Below, piece after piece: positions 1-8,383 of a stretch of 64,000 nucleotides of DNA; the first letter of the stretch is position 1; each line of letters opens with the position of its first letter. Source of the DNA: Mesobacillus jeotgali (GTDB taxonomy: Bacteria; Bacillota; Bacilli; Bacillales; Cytobacillaceae); the NCBI RefSeq assembly GCF_014856545.2, contig NZ_CP109811.1, positions 4,771,562-4,835,561 of the forward strand. Direction: 5' to 3'. The notes beneath the pieces are model-generated. The model searched no databases and was not told the DNA's origin. It was given only the letters and a program-made list of their open reading frames with translations. A program made the translations under genes and the position numbers.

Positions 1-29
1 ATAGGTTTTATATAATAATCGTTACTGTA

Positions 30-44
30 TTAGAATTATTCTAG
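30..44. promoter_or_regulatory. PerR-like operator of ahpCF
   Basis: TTAGAATTATTCTAG is a palindrome with perfect 6-bp arms. It matches 12 of 15 positions of the Bacillus PerR box (TTATAATnATTATAA). It lies about 80 bases before ahpC, just downstream of a TATAAT-like -10 at 11-16. Peroxide-responsive PerR repression of ahpCF is established in Bacillus; that it acts here is inferred from the match. Confidence 0.6.
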
Positions 45-122
45 TTTACCGAATAGTTAACTGAACTCAATCAGTGAAACTATTTCAAAAAATAATTCAA
101 CCATTCAAGGAGGAAATTAATC

Positions 123-686
123 ATGGCATTAATCGGCACTCAAGTTTTACCATTCACAGCTAACGCATTCCACAACGGAGAGTTCATCACTGTTACTGAA
201 GAAAACCTTAAAGGCAAGTGGAGCGTAGTTGTATTCTACCCTGCTGACTTCACATTCGTATGCCCAACTGAGCTTGAAGACATGCAAAACGAATATGCTA
301 CATTAAAAGAAATGGGAGCTGAAGTTTACTCTGTATCAACTGATACTCACTTCACTCACAAAGCATGGCATGACCACTCAGAAGCTATCGGCAAAATCGA
401 GTACATCATGATCGGCGACCCTTCACAGAAGATCTCTCGCAACTTCGACGTATTGAACGAAGAAGATGGTCTTGCAGAACGCGGAACTTTCATCATCGAT
501 CCAGACGGCGTTATCCAAACTGTTGAAATCAATGCAGGCGGAATCGGCCGTGACGCTAGCCAGGTAGTAAGCAAGCTAAAAGCAGCACAATATGTACGCA
601 ACAACCCAGGTGAAGTTTGCCCTGCCAAGTGGAAAGAAGGCGGAGAAACTCTTAAGCCAAGCCTTGATCTTGTAGGAAAGATTTAA
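123..686 (+). CDS. ahpC: Alkyl hydroperoxide reductase subunit C (2-Cys peroxiredoxin)
   Basis: Cytosolic peroxiredoxin that reduces H2O2 and organic hydroperoxides and is recycled by AhpF, encoded next door. The 187-aa length is exactly that of the bacterial AhpC class. The peroxidatic Cys is residue 47 in the FVCPTE motif, and the resolving Cys is residue 166 in GEVCPAKW near the C-terminus. An AGGAGG ribosome binding site at 109-115 sets the ATG. ahpF follows after 13 bases, so the two are one operon. A PerR-like palindrome upstream suggests peroxide induction. Confidence 0.97.
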   Translation: MALIGTQVLPFTANAFHNGEFITVTEENLKGKWSVVVFYPADFTFVCPTELEDMQNEYATLKEMGAEVYSVSTDTHFTHKAWHDHSEAIGKIEYIMIGDPSQKISRNFDVLNEEDGLAERGTFIIDPDGVIQTVEINAGGIGRDASQVVSKLKAAQYVRNNPGEVCPAKWKEGGETLKPSLDLVGKI

Positions 687-699
687 GGGGTACACTCCC

Positions 700-2229
700 A
701 TGTTATTAGACGCAGAAATTAAAGCACAATTAGCCCAATATCTTCAAATGATGGAGGGCGATGTGCTGCTTAAAGTTAGCGCAGGATCGGATGATGTATC
801 ACGAGACATGCTGGCTTTAGTAGACGAATTGGCAACAATGTCATCCCATATTAAAGTGGAGCATGCAGAATTAGAAAGAACACCTAGCTTCAGTGTCAAC
901 CGCCCTGGTGAAGACACTGGCGTGACTTTCGCGGGCATTCCTTTAGGACATGAATTCACTTCATTAGTCCTGGCTCTATTGCAGGTTAGCGGAAGAGCTC
1001 CTAAGGTAGACCAGAAAGTCATCGATCAGGTAAAAGCGATTAAAGAAGAATATCGTTTTGAGACTTATGTCAGCCTCAGCTGCCATAACTGCCCTGATGT
1101 GGTGCAGGCCTTGAACCTGATGAGCATTTTAAACCCTGGCATTTCCCATGTCATGATTGATGGCGCAGCTTTTAAAGATGAAGTTGAAAGCAAGCAGGTC
1201 ATGGCCGTGCCAACAGTCTTCCTGAATGGTGAAACATTCGGAAGCGGACGTATGTCCCTAGAAGAAATCCTTGCAAAAATGGGTTCAGGCCCTGATGCAT
1301 CTGAATTGAACGATAAAGAACCTTACGATGTCCTTGTTGTCGGTGGCGGACCAGCTGGTTCGAGTGCGGCAATCTATGCGGCTCGTAAAGGAATCCGTAC
1401 AGGAATCGTGGCAGAGCGCTTCGGCGGACAAGTTATGGATACTTTGGGCATCGAGAACTTCATCAGTGTGAAGCATACTGAAGGTCCAAAGCTTGTCGCT
1501 AGCCTTGAAGAGCATGTGAAAGAGTATGGCGTTGACATCATGAACTTGCAGCGTGCAAAACGCCTGTCGAAAAAAGATCTAATTGAGCTTGAACTTGATA
1601 ATGGTGCAGTCCTTAAGAGTAAAACTGTCATCATCTCTACTGGTGCCCGCTGGCGCAATGTCAATGTACCAGGAGAAGCTGAGTTCAAGAACAAAGGTGT
1701 TGCTTACTGCCCTCACTGTGACGGTCCATTGTTCGAAGGGAAAGATGTTGCGGTAATCGGCGGAGGAAACTCCGGTATTGAAGCAGCAATCGACCTTGCG
1801 GGTATTGTAAAACACGTTACAGTCATCGAGTTCAACCCTGAACTTAAAGCTGACCAAGTTTTACAAGACCGACTGCACAGCCTTCAGAACGTTACAGTTG
1901 TGACGAACGCACAGACAAGTGAAATTACCGGAACAGACAAAGTTAACGGTATTACGTACATCGACCGTGCTACAGGTGAAGAACACCATGTTGAATTGCA
2001 AGGTGTATTCGTCCAGATCGGCCTTGTACCGAACACAGAATGGCTTGGTGACACGCTTGAGCGCACTCGCTTTGGTGAGATTGTCGTAGACAAGCATGGT
2101 GCCACAGACCTTCCTGGCGTCTTCGCTGCAGGCGACTGCACGGACAGTGCCTACAAACAGATCATCATTTCAATGGGATCAGGTGCAACCGCAGCATTAG
2201 GTGCGTTTGATTACTTGATTCGTAACTAA
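700..2229 (+). CDS. ahpF: Alkyl hydroperoxide reductase subunit F (NADH:peroxiredoxin reductase)
   Basis: Flavoprotein disulfide reductase that passes electrons from NADH to AhpC. The 509 residues show the expected order: an N-terminal double-thioredoxin-fold domain with C128-H-N-C131, an FAD Rossmann motif (VVGGGPAGS, about 213-221), the redox pair C337-P-H-C340, and a second dinucleotide motif (IGGGNSG, about 353-359). Length and motifs are normal. It is the second gene of the ahpCF operon. Its terminator hairpin just downstream has been split by a transposon. Confidence 0.97.
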   Translation: MLLDAEIKAQLAQYLQMMEGDVLLKVSAGSDDVSRDMLALVDELATMSSHIKVEHAELERTPSFSVNRPGEDTGVTFAGIPLGHEFTSLVLALLQVSGRAPKVDQKVIDQVKAIKEEYRFETYVSLSCHNCPDVVQALNLMSILNPGISHVMIDGAAFKDEVESKQVMAVPTVFLNGETFGSGRMSLEEILAKMGSGPDASELNDKEPYDVLVVGGGPAGSSAAIYAARKGIRTGIVAERFGGQVMDTLGIENFISVKHTEGPKLVASLEEHVKEYGVDIMNLQRAKRLSKKDLIELELDNGAVLKSKTVIISTGARWRNVNVPGEAEFKNKGVAYCPHCDGPLFEGKDVAVIGGGNSGIEAAIDLAGIVKHVTVIEFNPELKADQVLQDRLHSLQNVTVVTNAQTSEITGTDKVNGITYIDRATGEEHHVELQGVFVQIGLVPNTEWLGDTLERTRFGEIVVDKHGATDLPGVFAAGDCTDSAYKQIIISMGSGATAALGAFDYLIRN

Positions 2230-2235
2230 TATAAG

Positions 2236-2252
2236 ACCGCTTTGCTGCTAGA
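2236..2252 (+). terminator. 5' arm of the ahpF terminator, separated from its 3' arm by a transposon
   Basis: ACCGCTTTGCTGCT at 2236-2249 pairs completely (allowing G-U) with GGCAGTGGAGCGGT at 5537-5550, which is followed by seven T. Removing 2253-5534 rejoins a 14-bp stem with an AGAAT loop. The arms now lie 3.3 kb apart. This is visible by hand-pairing the sequence. Confidence 0.8.
2247..2252. repeat. Left target-site duplication of the transposon (GCTAGA)
   Basis: GCTAGA directly precedes the TGTT end of the element and recurs directly after its AACA end at 5529-5534. A six-base duplication at both edges supports a transposition event and fixes the boundaries. Confidence 0.8.
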
Positions 2253-2460
2253 TGTTTTTGACATCCTTAAATTTCCGAAAGTTGACGGTATTGCCTGTCC
2301 AGAATTAGTCGATTATAATGTCCGTATATAATTCGAAACATTTCGACATTTATTCTGGAGAAAGGAAAAGACGTCCCCCATAATGTATAACTGCGCCAAC
2401 AGTTATACAGGAGACGTCCCACAAAAAAGTATATGGTTATTGTATCAGATTATCAGCTGA

Positions 2461-2991
2461 TTGAAAACACTCTTACTGGAGTTTTTAGTTAGGGGTGCGG
2501 GGAGGATCCCTTCCCCTTGCTGTGGTAAAGACATGTTGGTTAGAGGTACAAAGAATCGAAAAGCCAAGGATCATACAGGTCAGAGTAAAACATATAACAT
2601 CCGAAGAATGCAGTGCACCAATTGTCAGACCATCCATCATGAACTTCCAGATTTATTGATTCCTTATAAACGCTATGAGGCTGAATGTATCGAAGACGTT
2701 CTTACGAACCCATCCACCCACATTGTTGCTGCCGAAGATTCCACTCTTTCAAGATGGCACGGTTGGTTTCATCAATTAATGGATTATTGGATCGGCTGTT
2801 TGAACTCCATCATGATCAGGACCAACCAGGGAAAGATCCCCCAGGATGTTACGTCCAAATGTTCAGGGACCGCACTTCAAAGGATAGGACGCTTGGTAGG
2901 AGATGCCAATGGATGGCTGACAAGAATTGTCCGGCCCATCGCAAATATAAATTTATGGTTACACACCCGTTCCGCATTCATTGTCCAATAG
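2461..2991 (+). CDS. DUF6431-type zinc-ribbon protein of the transposon (possibly frameshifted N-terminus)
   Basis: A 176-aa accessory protein resembling the DUF6431 family found beside DDE transposases; its role in transposition is not known to me. It has a Cys-rich zinc-ribbon pattern (SPCCGKD early, then CTNC about 38 residues later) followed by HHELPDLLIPYKRYEAE, which I associate with the family. The frame opens with TTG and has no ribosome binding site. An ATG at 2433 in another frame encodes MVIVSDYQLIENTL, which reads like the natural N-terminus. One extra base near 2480 would separate the two, so the gene may be frameshifted. Confidence 0.6.
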   Translation: MKTLLLEFLVRGAGRIPSPCCGKDMLVRGTKNRKAKDHTGQSKTYNIRRMQCTNCQTIHHELPDLLIPYKRYEAECIEDVLTNPSTHIVAAEDSTLSRWHGWFHQLMDYWIGCLNSIMIRTNQGKIPQDVTSKCSGTALQRIGRLVGDANGWLTRIVRPIANINLWLHTRSAFIVQ

Positions 2992-3035
2992 AACCTGATT
3001 TACACTCGTGATAGACACAGAGAGGAGAATGTATC

Positions 3036-4391
3036 ATGAGTGATCATAAGAAATCAGAAGAATTGGCAGTGCAGCGTTTTCAGCTGATATCCCCTTTATT
3101 GGCAGAGGGGCTTGACGCTGGGAAAGTAAAGGAGTTAAGAGACCAGATAGCGAAGGCTAGCGGTCTTTCTGAAAGAACCATCAGGCGATATTTGGCTCAA
3201 TTTCAGGTAGATGGGTTTGGAGGACTAAAGCCGCAAGGAAGAAAAGGTGCTCAAAAGTCTGAGGCTATCCCTCCTCATTTATTGGAACAGGCAATCCTTC
3301 TGCGTAAGGAAGTGCCGAGCCGGAGCGTGGCTCAAATCATACAGATACTCGAGTGGGAAGGGTTGGCTGAACCAGGGCAGATCAAAAGGTCAACGCTCCA
3401 GGAAAAGCTCACTGAAAAAGGTTACAGCACACGGCATATGCGACTCTACTCCCAGACAGGAGTAGCTGCCAGGAGATTTCAGAAGCGACATCGCAACCAA
3501 CTCTGGCAATCAGATATCAAGTATGGCCCTTACCTGCCAATTGGTCCGAATGGAATGAAGAAACAAGTATATCTTGTCGCCTTTATCGACGACGCCACCA
3601 GATTTGTGCTTCACGCAGCTTTCTACCCTACTTTGGATTCAAGGATCATTGAAGATGCCTTTCGGCAGGCCATACAAAAGTATGGTGTTCCAGAAGCTGT
3701 TTATTTTGATAATGGAAAGCAATATCGAACCAAATGGATGTCGCGTACCTGCTCAAAAATAGGCACCCGCCTTACATACACAAGGCCATACTCAGCTGAA
3801 TCAAAAGGGAAAATTGAACGCTTTAACAGAGTAATAGATTCATTCATAAGTGAGGCTGTCATCGAAAAACCCAATACACTTGATCGTCTGAATGAGCTTT
3901 TCCAAGTGTGGCTGACAGAGTGTTATCAGAATAAGCCTCATTCTGCACTTGGGGAGAAAATCAGCCCGGAAACGGCATTTCGTTCAGATAAGAAAGCGAT
4001 TCGGTTCATCGATCCGGATACGTTGAGTAATGCATTTCTCCATTGTGAAACGAGGAAAGTTGATAAATCAGGATGCATCAGTTTCATGGATCAAAAATAT
4101 GAGGTGGGCCTGACATTCATTGGACGACAGGTTGAAGTTGTTTATGACCCTGCGAATATCGAGGAGCTAACCATTGAGTTCGAGGGTCATATTCCATGGA
4201 AAGCCAAGAAGCTGGTCATTGGGGAAAGAGCTGGGAAGCGTCCTGCATTACCTGAGCACCTGCAGGTGCAGGATGTAGAATCTTCAAGACTATTAAAGGC
4301 AGCTGAACGAAAGAACCAGGAACGTCAAACTGAACAGAAACCTGCCGTGACCTTCCGTGCCGTTTGGAAGGAGGATGATTCTCGTGTTTGA
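3036..4391 (+). CDS. DDE transposase (IS481/TnsB/MuA-like, rve fold)
   Basis: Catalyses strand transfer of the element. The 451 aa contain N-terminal helix-turn-helix domains (ASGLSERTIRRYLAQF, about 41-56), an RNase-H-fold core with D160 (WQSDIK), D225 (YFDNGKQ) and E261 (KGKIERFN), giving D-x64-D-x35-E, and a C-terminal beta-barrel region as in Mu transposase. The ATG follows GAGAGGAG at a good distance. The 3' end overlaps the ATPase start, which suggests coupled expression. This pairing with an ATPase is typical of Tn7/Mu-type rather than simple IS elements. Confidence 0.9.
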   Translation: MSDHKKSEELAVQRFQLISPLLAEGLDAGKVKELRDQIAKASGLSERTIRRYLAQFQVDGFGGLKPQGRKGAQKSEAIPPHLLEQAILLRKEVPSRSVAQIIQILEWEGLAEPGQIKRSTLQEKLTEKGYSTRHMRLYSQTGVAARRFQKRHRNQLWQSDIKYGPYLPIGPNGMKKQVYLVAFIDDATRFVLHAAFYPTLDSRIIEDAFRQAIQKYGVPEAVYFDNGKQYRTKWMSRTCSKIGTRLTYTRPYSAESKGKIERFNRVIDSFISEAVIEKPNTLDRLNELFQVWLTECYQNKPHSALGEKISPETAFRSDKKAIRFIDPDTLSNAFLHCETRKVDKSGCISFMDQKYEVGLTFIGRQVEVVYDPANIEELTIEFEGHIPWKAKKLVIGERAGKRPALPEHLQVQDVESSRLLKAAERKNQERQTEQKPAVTFRAVWKEDDSRV

Positions 4392-5184
4392 AGCCTTCTA
4401 TGAAATGGATTACACACCTTTCGCCAGAGATCTTCCGACTGATCAATTGTATGATTCCTCGATGATGCAAGAAATCCTTGGAAGGCTGAAGTACACAGCT
4501 GAAAGACAGCTTTTCGCCGTTCTGAGTGGGGATAGTGGTACTGGAAAGACTACGACCATCCGTAAGTTTGTGGACAAATTGGATAAAAGGAAATTCCATA
4601 TCCTTTACCTGTCTGACTCTAAGTTAACACCTCGGCATTTTTACAAAGGTCTTCTGGAACAGTTAGGCTCCGAAGCGAAGTTTTACCGGGGAGATGCAAA
4701 ACGGCAGCTTCATCGTGAGATTGAATTAATGAAAGGCATACGAGGGCTACAACCTGTGGTGGTAGTGGATGAAGCCCATCTTCTGGACCGTGAAATGCTT
4801 GAAGAGGTTCGTTTCCTACTGAACTTCAAAATGGATTCGCAAAGCCCGATGGCGCTTATCCTTGTCGGTCAAAGTGAATTATGGGATCGACTTCGGCTCC
4901 AATCATACGCAGCCATACGCCAAAGAATCGATATCCAATTTCAGCTAGGACATCTCGATCGTGCCCAAGTTGAAGAATATGTTTCTAGGCACCTTCGTTA
5001 TGCCGGAGTTGACCAACCAATATTCTCTGACGGGGCTCTCGATGAAATCCATCGGTTTTCTGGTGGTGCCGCAAGGCTCATAGATAAACTCTGCACGCAT
5101 AGTCTACTCTATGGCTCACAAAATGGCCGAAGGATCATTGACGACCATATGATCAAGCAAGTCATCCAGGGTGAACTTTCATGA
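4384..5184 (+). CDS. Transposon AAA+ ATPase (TnsC/MuB/ExeA-like)
   Basis: Predicted target-selection or transposase-activating ATPase. Walker A is GDSGTGKT, Walker B is VVVVDEAHLL, and the N-terminus FEAFYEMDYTPFARD is typical of ExeA-type transposon ATPases. I chose the GTG at 4384 because GGAGG at 4370-4374 is 9 bases upstream; an ATG at 4375 has no room for a ribosome binding site. It overlaps the transposase stop by 8 bases and the next gene by 4. It could help choose terminator hairpins as targets, but that is inference. Confidence 0.85.
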   Translation: MFEAFYEMDYTPFARDLPTDQLYDSSMMQEILGRLKYTAERQLFAVLSGDSGTGKTTTIRKFVDKLDKRKFHILYLSDSKLTPRHFYKGLLEQLGSEAKFYRGDAKRQLHREIELMKGIRGLQPVVVVDEAHLLDREMLEEVRFLLNFKMDSQSPMALILVGQSELWDRLRLQSYAAIRQRIDIQFQLGHLDRAQVEEYVSRHLRYAGVDQPIFSDGALDEIHRFSGGAARLIDKLCTHSLLYGSQNGRRIIDDHMIKQVIQGELS

Positions 5185-5417
5185 AAAGCCGTTGGAAAGA
5201 AATGAATTACAATGAAGAGTTGGATTGTTGGGTTGTATTTTGGGGGGACAATGCTGGTTATAAGATGCGATGTGGAGAATGGTTTGATCTTCATCTAGGT
5301 AATGGCAAGACTCTTTCCTGCCGTCTGGAACTGGGTAGGGATTGGTATATTTTCACTGGTCGTAACGACGTAAAGTTCTATCTTAAGAAAAACGAGACGT
5401 ACCAAGTTGACTTGTAA
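5181..5417 (+). CDS. Small DUF5348-like protein of the transposon
   Basis: A 78-aa protein whose ATGA overlaps the ATPase stop codon, so it is translationally coupled to it. The pattern of alternating aromatic and charged residues (CWVVFWGD, CRLELGRDWYIFTG) suggests a small beta-rich fold and resembles DUF5348 proteins found in the same transposon context. Its function is unknown. It is the last gene before the right end of the element. Confidence 0.65.
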   Translation: MKSRWKEMNYNEELDCWVVFWGDNAGYKMRCGEWFDLHLGNGKTLSCRLELGRDWYIFTGRNDVKFYLKKNETYQVDL

Positions 5418-5528
5418 AATCGTTGGGAAGCAGGAAAACTGCCTCCCTTTTCATTTTGGACAGGAAATCCGTCAGTTTTCGGACAATTAGTACCATCAAT
5501 TTCCGGACATTGTAGAACGTCATTAACA

Positions 5529-5557
5529 GCTAGAATGGCAGTGGAGCGGTTTTTTTG
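5529..5557 (+). terminator. Right target duplication and 3' arm of the split ahpF terminator
   Basis: GCTAGA (5529-5534) is the second copy of the target duplication. GGCAGTGGAGCGGT (5537-5550) followed by T7 is the 3' arm of the ahpF terminator whose 5' arm is at 2236-2249. In its present position it has no nearby pairing partner. Confidence 0.75.
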
Positions 5558-5618
5558 TGTTGGTTCCCTAAAGTTAGGTTTTTTGAGGTCAACACCTCCA
5601 CCGTTATGAATAGTTGGG

Positions 5619-5878
5619 GTTTTCTTGACAGTTTTGAGCTCTAACACCTGTAACCTGTCACGATAACGAGGTTTTCTTGACAGCTTTGAGCTCTAACACC
5701 TGAAACCTGTCACAATAACGGGGTTTTCTTGACAGCTTTGAGCTCTAGCACCTGTAATCTGTCACAATAACGAGGTTTTCTTGACAGCTTTTAACTCAAG
5801 CACCTGTAACCTGTCACAATAACGAACTTTTCTTGACAGCTTTGACCTCTACTCCTGGAAACCTGTCTGAATGATAGC
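5619..5878. repeat. Five tandem copies of a 52-bp repeat
   Basis: Copies begin at 5619, 5671, 5723, 5775 and 5827, with an exact 52-base period. The first four are nearly identical; the fifth has diverged. Each has TTGACAG near the start and CTGTCA about 35 bases on, an inverted pair, with GAGCTC between in the first three. The array lies outside the transposon and before the mqo terminator. No coding capacity is evident and the function is unknown. Confidence 0.9.
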
Positions 5879-5889
5879 TTTAACCCAAC

Positions 5890-5926
5890 AAAAAAACCTT
5901 CAATCCAACTCGGATCAAAGGTTTTT
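5890..5926 (-). terminator. Terminator of mqo
   Basis: AAAAAACCTT and AAGGTTTTT pair around a short loop and give a T-run when read on the minus strand, 32 bases after the mqo stop codon. It is symmetric enough to work in both directions. Confidence 0.75.
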
Positions 5927-5957
5927 AGTCATCTCTCAGTCTACTTCCATAGACAAA

Positions 5958-7457
5958 TCAGCTATATACTCTTTCTTTATCACTTAGGCTCAGTATCTCT
6001 GCCGTGGATTCATGAATTTCATGGAACAACTCAGGATTGTCCACTAATGACACTCCATACGAAGGTACCATTTCTTTGATTTTATCTTTCCATTCGAACA
6101 TTCTCTCTGGGAAGCATTTCTCCAGCACCTCAAGCATGACATTAACCGCAGTAGATGCTCCTGGGGATGCTCCTAGCAATGCGGCTACAGAGCCGTCAGA
6201 GGCGCTTACAACCTCTGTGCCGAACTGCAGGGTCCCTTTGCCTGTGTCGGTATCCTTGATGACTTGTACACGCTGTCCTGCGACGACGATACTCCAGTCC
6301 TCGCTCTTGGCATTGGGAATGAACTCACGGAGTTCTTCCATCCGTTTTTCATGAGAGAGCATTACCTGCTCAATGAGGTACTTAGTTAATGCCATTTCTT
6401 TCATGCCTGCAGCCAGCATAGTCACTACATTATTTGGTTTAACAGAACCAATCAAGTCCAGATTCGAACCTGTTTTCAGGAACTTCGGCGAGAAGCCGGC
6501 AAACGGTCCAAACAGCAAGCTCTTTTTGTTATCGATAAATCGTGTATCCAAGTGTGGCACAGACATCGGAGGAGCGCCTACCTTGGCTTTTCCGTATACC
6601 TTTGCATGGTGCTGCTCGACAACCTCAGGATTGTTGCATACCATGAATAATCCGCTCACCGGGAACCCGCCAATTTGCTTGGATTCTGGAATACCCGTTT
6701 TTTGCAGCAGAGGCAGACTGCCGCCTCCACCACCGATAAAAATGAATTTCGCATAATGGGATTCTGTTCTTCCGCTTTCAAGGTTCTTTACCTTTACTTC
6801 CCATGTCCCATCGCTGGCACGTTTGATATCTTTTACACTATGTCTATAGTTAATCTCAACGTTCTTACTTTCCAAATGCTCGAACAACATACGAGTTAAC
6901 GCCCCAAAGTTAACATCTGTTCCTGATTCAATTTTGGTTGCCGCTATCGGATCATTAGATGTACGGCCCTCCATTACTAAAGGCATCCACTCCTTCAGCT
7001 TTGCTGGATCCTCAGAATACTCCATCCCTTGGAACATAGGTATATCTGAAAGCGCTTTAAATCGTTTTTTCAAAAACTCAACATTTTTTTCCCCTTCTAC
7101 TAAACTCATATGAGGCAGCGGCCTGATAAAGTCCTGGGGATTGCGAATCAAATCGCTCTTTACAAGATGAGACCAGAATTGTCTTGAGATCTGAAACTGC
7201 TCATTTACGTTAATTGCTTTGCTAATATCTATTGAACCATCCGATTTTTCAGGTGTGTAGTTAAGTTCGCACAATGCGGCATGGCCAGTACCTGCGTTAT
7301 TCCACTCATTCGAGCTTTCTTCGCCTGCTGAAGCAAGTTTCTCAAATACCTTGATTTCCCACTCTGGTGCTAACTCTTTCAGTAAGGATCCCAACGTCGC
7401 ACTCATGACTCCGGCACCAATTAAGATAACGTCTGTTGCTTTCTGTACGTTGCTCAT
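5958..7457 (-). CDS. mqo: Malate:quinone oxidoreductase
   Basis: Membrane-associated FAD enzyme that oxidises malate to oxaloacetate and reduces quinone, linking the TCA cycle to respiration. The 499 aa begin with the FAD motif [15 protein letters not shown], followed by the family-typical [20 protein letters not shown]. The reading frame is open 27 codons further upstream, but the ATG at 7457 follows AAGGAAGG and gives the normal N-terminus. It is monocistronic with its own terminator. Confidence 0.95.
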   Translation of the reverse strand: MSNVQKATDVILIGAGVMSATLGSLLKELAPEWEIKVFEKLASAGEESSNEWNNAGTGHAALCELNYTPEKSDGSIDISKAINVNEQFQISRQFWSHLVKSDLIRNPQDFIRPLPHMSLVEGEKNVEFLKKRFKALSDIPMFQGMEYSEDPAKLKEWMPLVMEGRTSNDPIAATKIESGTDVNFGALTRMLFEHLESKNVEINYRHSVKDIKRASDGTWEVKVKNLESGRTESHYAKFIFIGGGGGSLPLLQKTGIPESKQIGGFPVSGLFMVCNNPEVVEQHHAKVYGKAKVGAPPMSVPHLDTRFIDNKKSLLFGPFAGFSPKFLKTGSNLDLIGSVKPNNVVTMLAAGMKEMALTKYLIEQVMLSHEKRMEELREFIPNAKSEDWSIVVAGQRVQVIKDTDTGKGTLQFGTEVVSASDGSVAALLGASPGASTAVNVMLEVLEKCFPERMFEWKDKIKEMVPSYGVSLVDNPELFHEIHESTAEILSLSDKERVYS

Positions 7458-7674
7458 TATACCCTTCCTTGTCCATATATTTGAGTAGGCGCGCCAGCAT
7501 ATATACAACTTATGTGCACACCTTGATCGTTCGTTCAAACCTTAACATATTCAATTATAATGATTTATAGTTTGAAATTTCTACTATTTACTGATTATTA
7601 TAAACTATTTTTCCATAGTAAAAAAGTGAGAAGTTGCTATATAAGGTTTAAGAATGACATGTCTATATGGGTTT

Positions 7675-8211
7675 TTATAAAATATAGCCCATTTCTATAC
7701 GTACTTCTTTTTTCACTACATCTTCATTTGAATAAGAGATCGTATTGAATCCAATCAAATCGAATCCGCTTTTCATATAAAATTGGATAGCCGGATAATT
7801 AGAGGTTTGCGTTTCTAGATTAATCGCCCTTACGCCTAACTCAGCTGCTCTTTTCTTAGCCACTTCAATTAAACTTCTGCCAATCCCCTTTTTCTTAAAA
7901 CGATCATCTACATATAGGTCATGAATTAATAAGGTATTATTCCATTCCATGTGTTGTATTACCATAACAGCAGCTTCTTCTTCACCAAACTCCGCCAAAT
8001 AAACTTCTGACCCTTCCTTATAAGGTTCGAAAATTTCTTCTTCAAACCTTTTCACAAAAGGAAATTCAAATCTTTCTTCAGCCAATGAGAAGTTCCAACC
8101 ATTATTCTGTCGTCCTATATGGATTTCATAATATTTTTCTGACGTATATTTATATACTACTTTTTTCCCTGCAGGAAAGTCTTTTAGATAGATTTGCCGA
8201 ATCGTTATCAC
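7675..8211 (-). CDS. GNAT family N-acetyltransferase
   Basis: A 178-aa GNAT-fold protein. The C-terminal half has the acetyl-CoA pattern VDDRFKKKGIGRSLIEVAKK (R/Q-x-x-G-x-G/A type), followed by LGVRAINLETQTSNYPAIQFYMKSGFDLIG, both typical of the family. The start is a GTG with AGGAG 8 bases upstream. Substrate unknown. It lies just outside the left attachment site of the SCC-like island and so belongs to the ancestral chromosome or an older insertion. Confidence 0.85.
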   Translation of the reverse strand: MITIRQIYLKDFPAGKKVVYKYTSEKYYEIHIGRQNNGWNFSLAEERFEFPFVKRFEEEIFEPYKEGSEVYLAEFGEEEAAVMVIQHMEWNNTLLIHDLYVDDRFKKKGIGRSLIEVAKKRAAELGVRAINLETQTSNYPAIQFYMKSGFDLIGFNTISYSNEDVVKKEVRIEMGYIL

Positions 8212-8246
8212 TATAATTTCTCCTGACTTTATTTAAAAATCTCACC

Positions 8247-8266
8247 TACTTATGGTAAGGTTCACC
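8247..8266. repeat. attL direct repeat of the SCC-like island
   Basis: TACTTATGGTAAGGTTCACC matches 17 of 20 bases of TATTTATGGTACGGTTCCCC at 26541-26560, the sequence encoding the last residues of RlmH. This is the far-end copy of the attachment sequence. On the minus strand it reads GAACCTTACCATAAGTA, close to the GAAGC.TATCA.AAAT.A target used by staphylococcal SCC elements at the same gene position. Confidence 0.75.
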
Positions 8267-8276
8267 GTGGTAGTTT

Positions 8277-8288
8277 TAACGGTAAACT
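8277..8288. repeat. Left terminal inverted repeat of the SCC-like island
   Basis: TAACGGTAAACT is the exact reverse complement of AGTTTACCGTTA at 26531-26542, just inside the other attachment copy. SCC elements are known to have inverted repeats inside the direct repeats. Confidence 0.7.
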
Positions 8289-8350
8289 AGAAATGGAACA
8301 GATAAAGGATTTAAATAACTATCCTGCCCTGTTCCACTATAGTTTAAACC
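8281..8350. other. Long imperfect hairpin at the left end of the island
   Basis: Three nested arms pair in order: GGTAAACT with AGTTTAAACC, TGGAACAG with CTGTTCCA, and GGAT with ATCC. It lies between the left inverted repeat and the PIN gene. It may be a terminator barrier or a recombination or packaging structure; nothing in the sequence decides between these. Confidence 0.6.
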
Positions 8351-8383
8351 AAAAATTCAAGAATTCTTTAAGTCTAGTCATTT

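Larger units (their letters stand above)
2253..5528 (+). mobile_element. Complete 3276-bp Mu/Tn7-type transposon in the ahpF terminator loop
   Basis: Four genes in one orientation lie between related ends. The left end reads TGTTTTTGACATCC inward and the right end read inward is TGTTAATGACGTTC. The two stay in phase for about 40 bases, through TCCGaAAnTTGAcGGTA. A 6-bp duplication GCTAGA flanks the element. The right end carries two copies of a 17-bp motif (5469-5485 and 5493-5509, three mismatches) and the left end one good copy (2272-2288), as in elements with several transposase-binding sites per end. The genes are a DUF6431 zinc protein, a DDE transposase, an AAA+ ATPase and a DUF5348 protein. 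Confidence 0.85.

Noticed and set aside
2685..3011. 108-codon plus-strand frame inside the transposon zinc-protein gene
   Set aside because: The main frame matches the expected family better to its end; this one is a shadow without a ribosome binding site.
5619..5878. CRISPR array
   Set aside because: The 52-bp repeats are directly joined with no unique spacers, and no cas genes are present.
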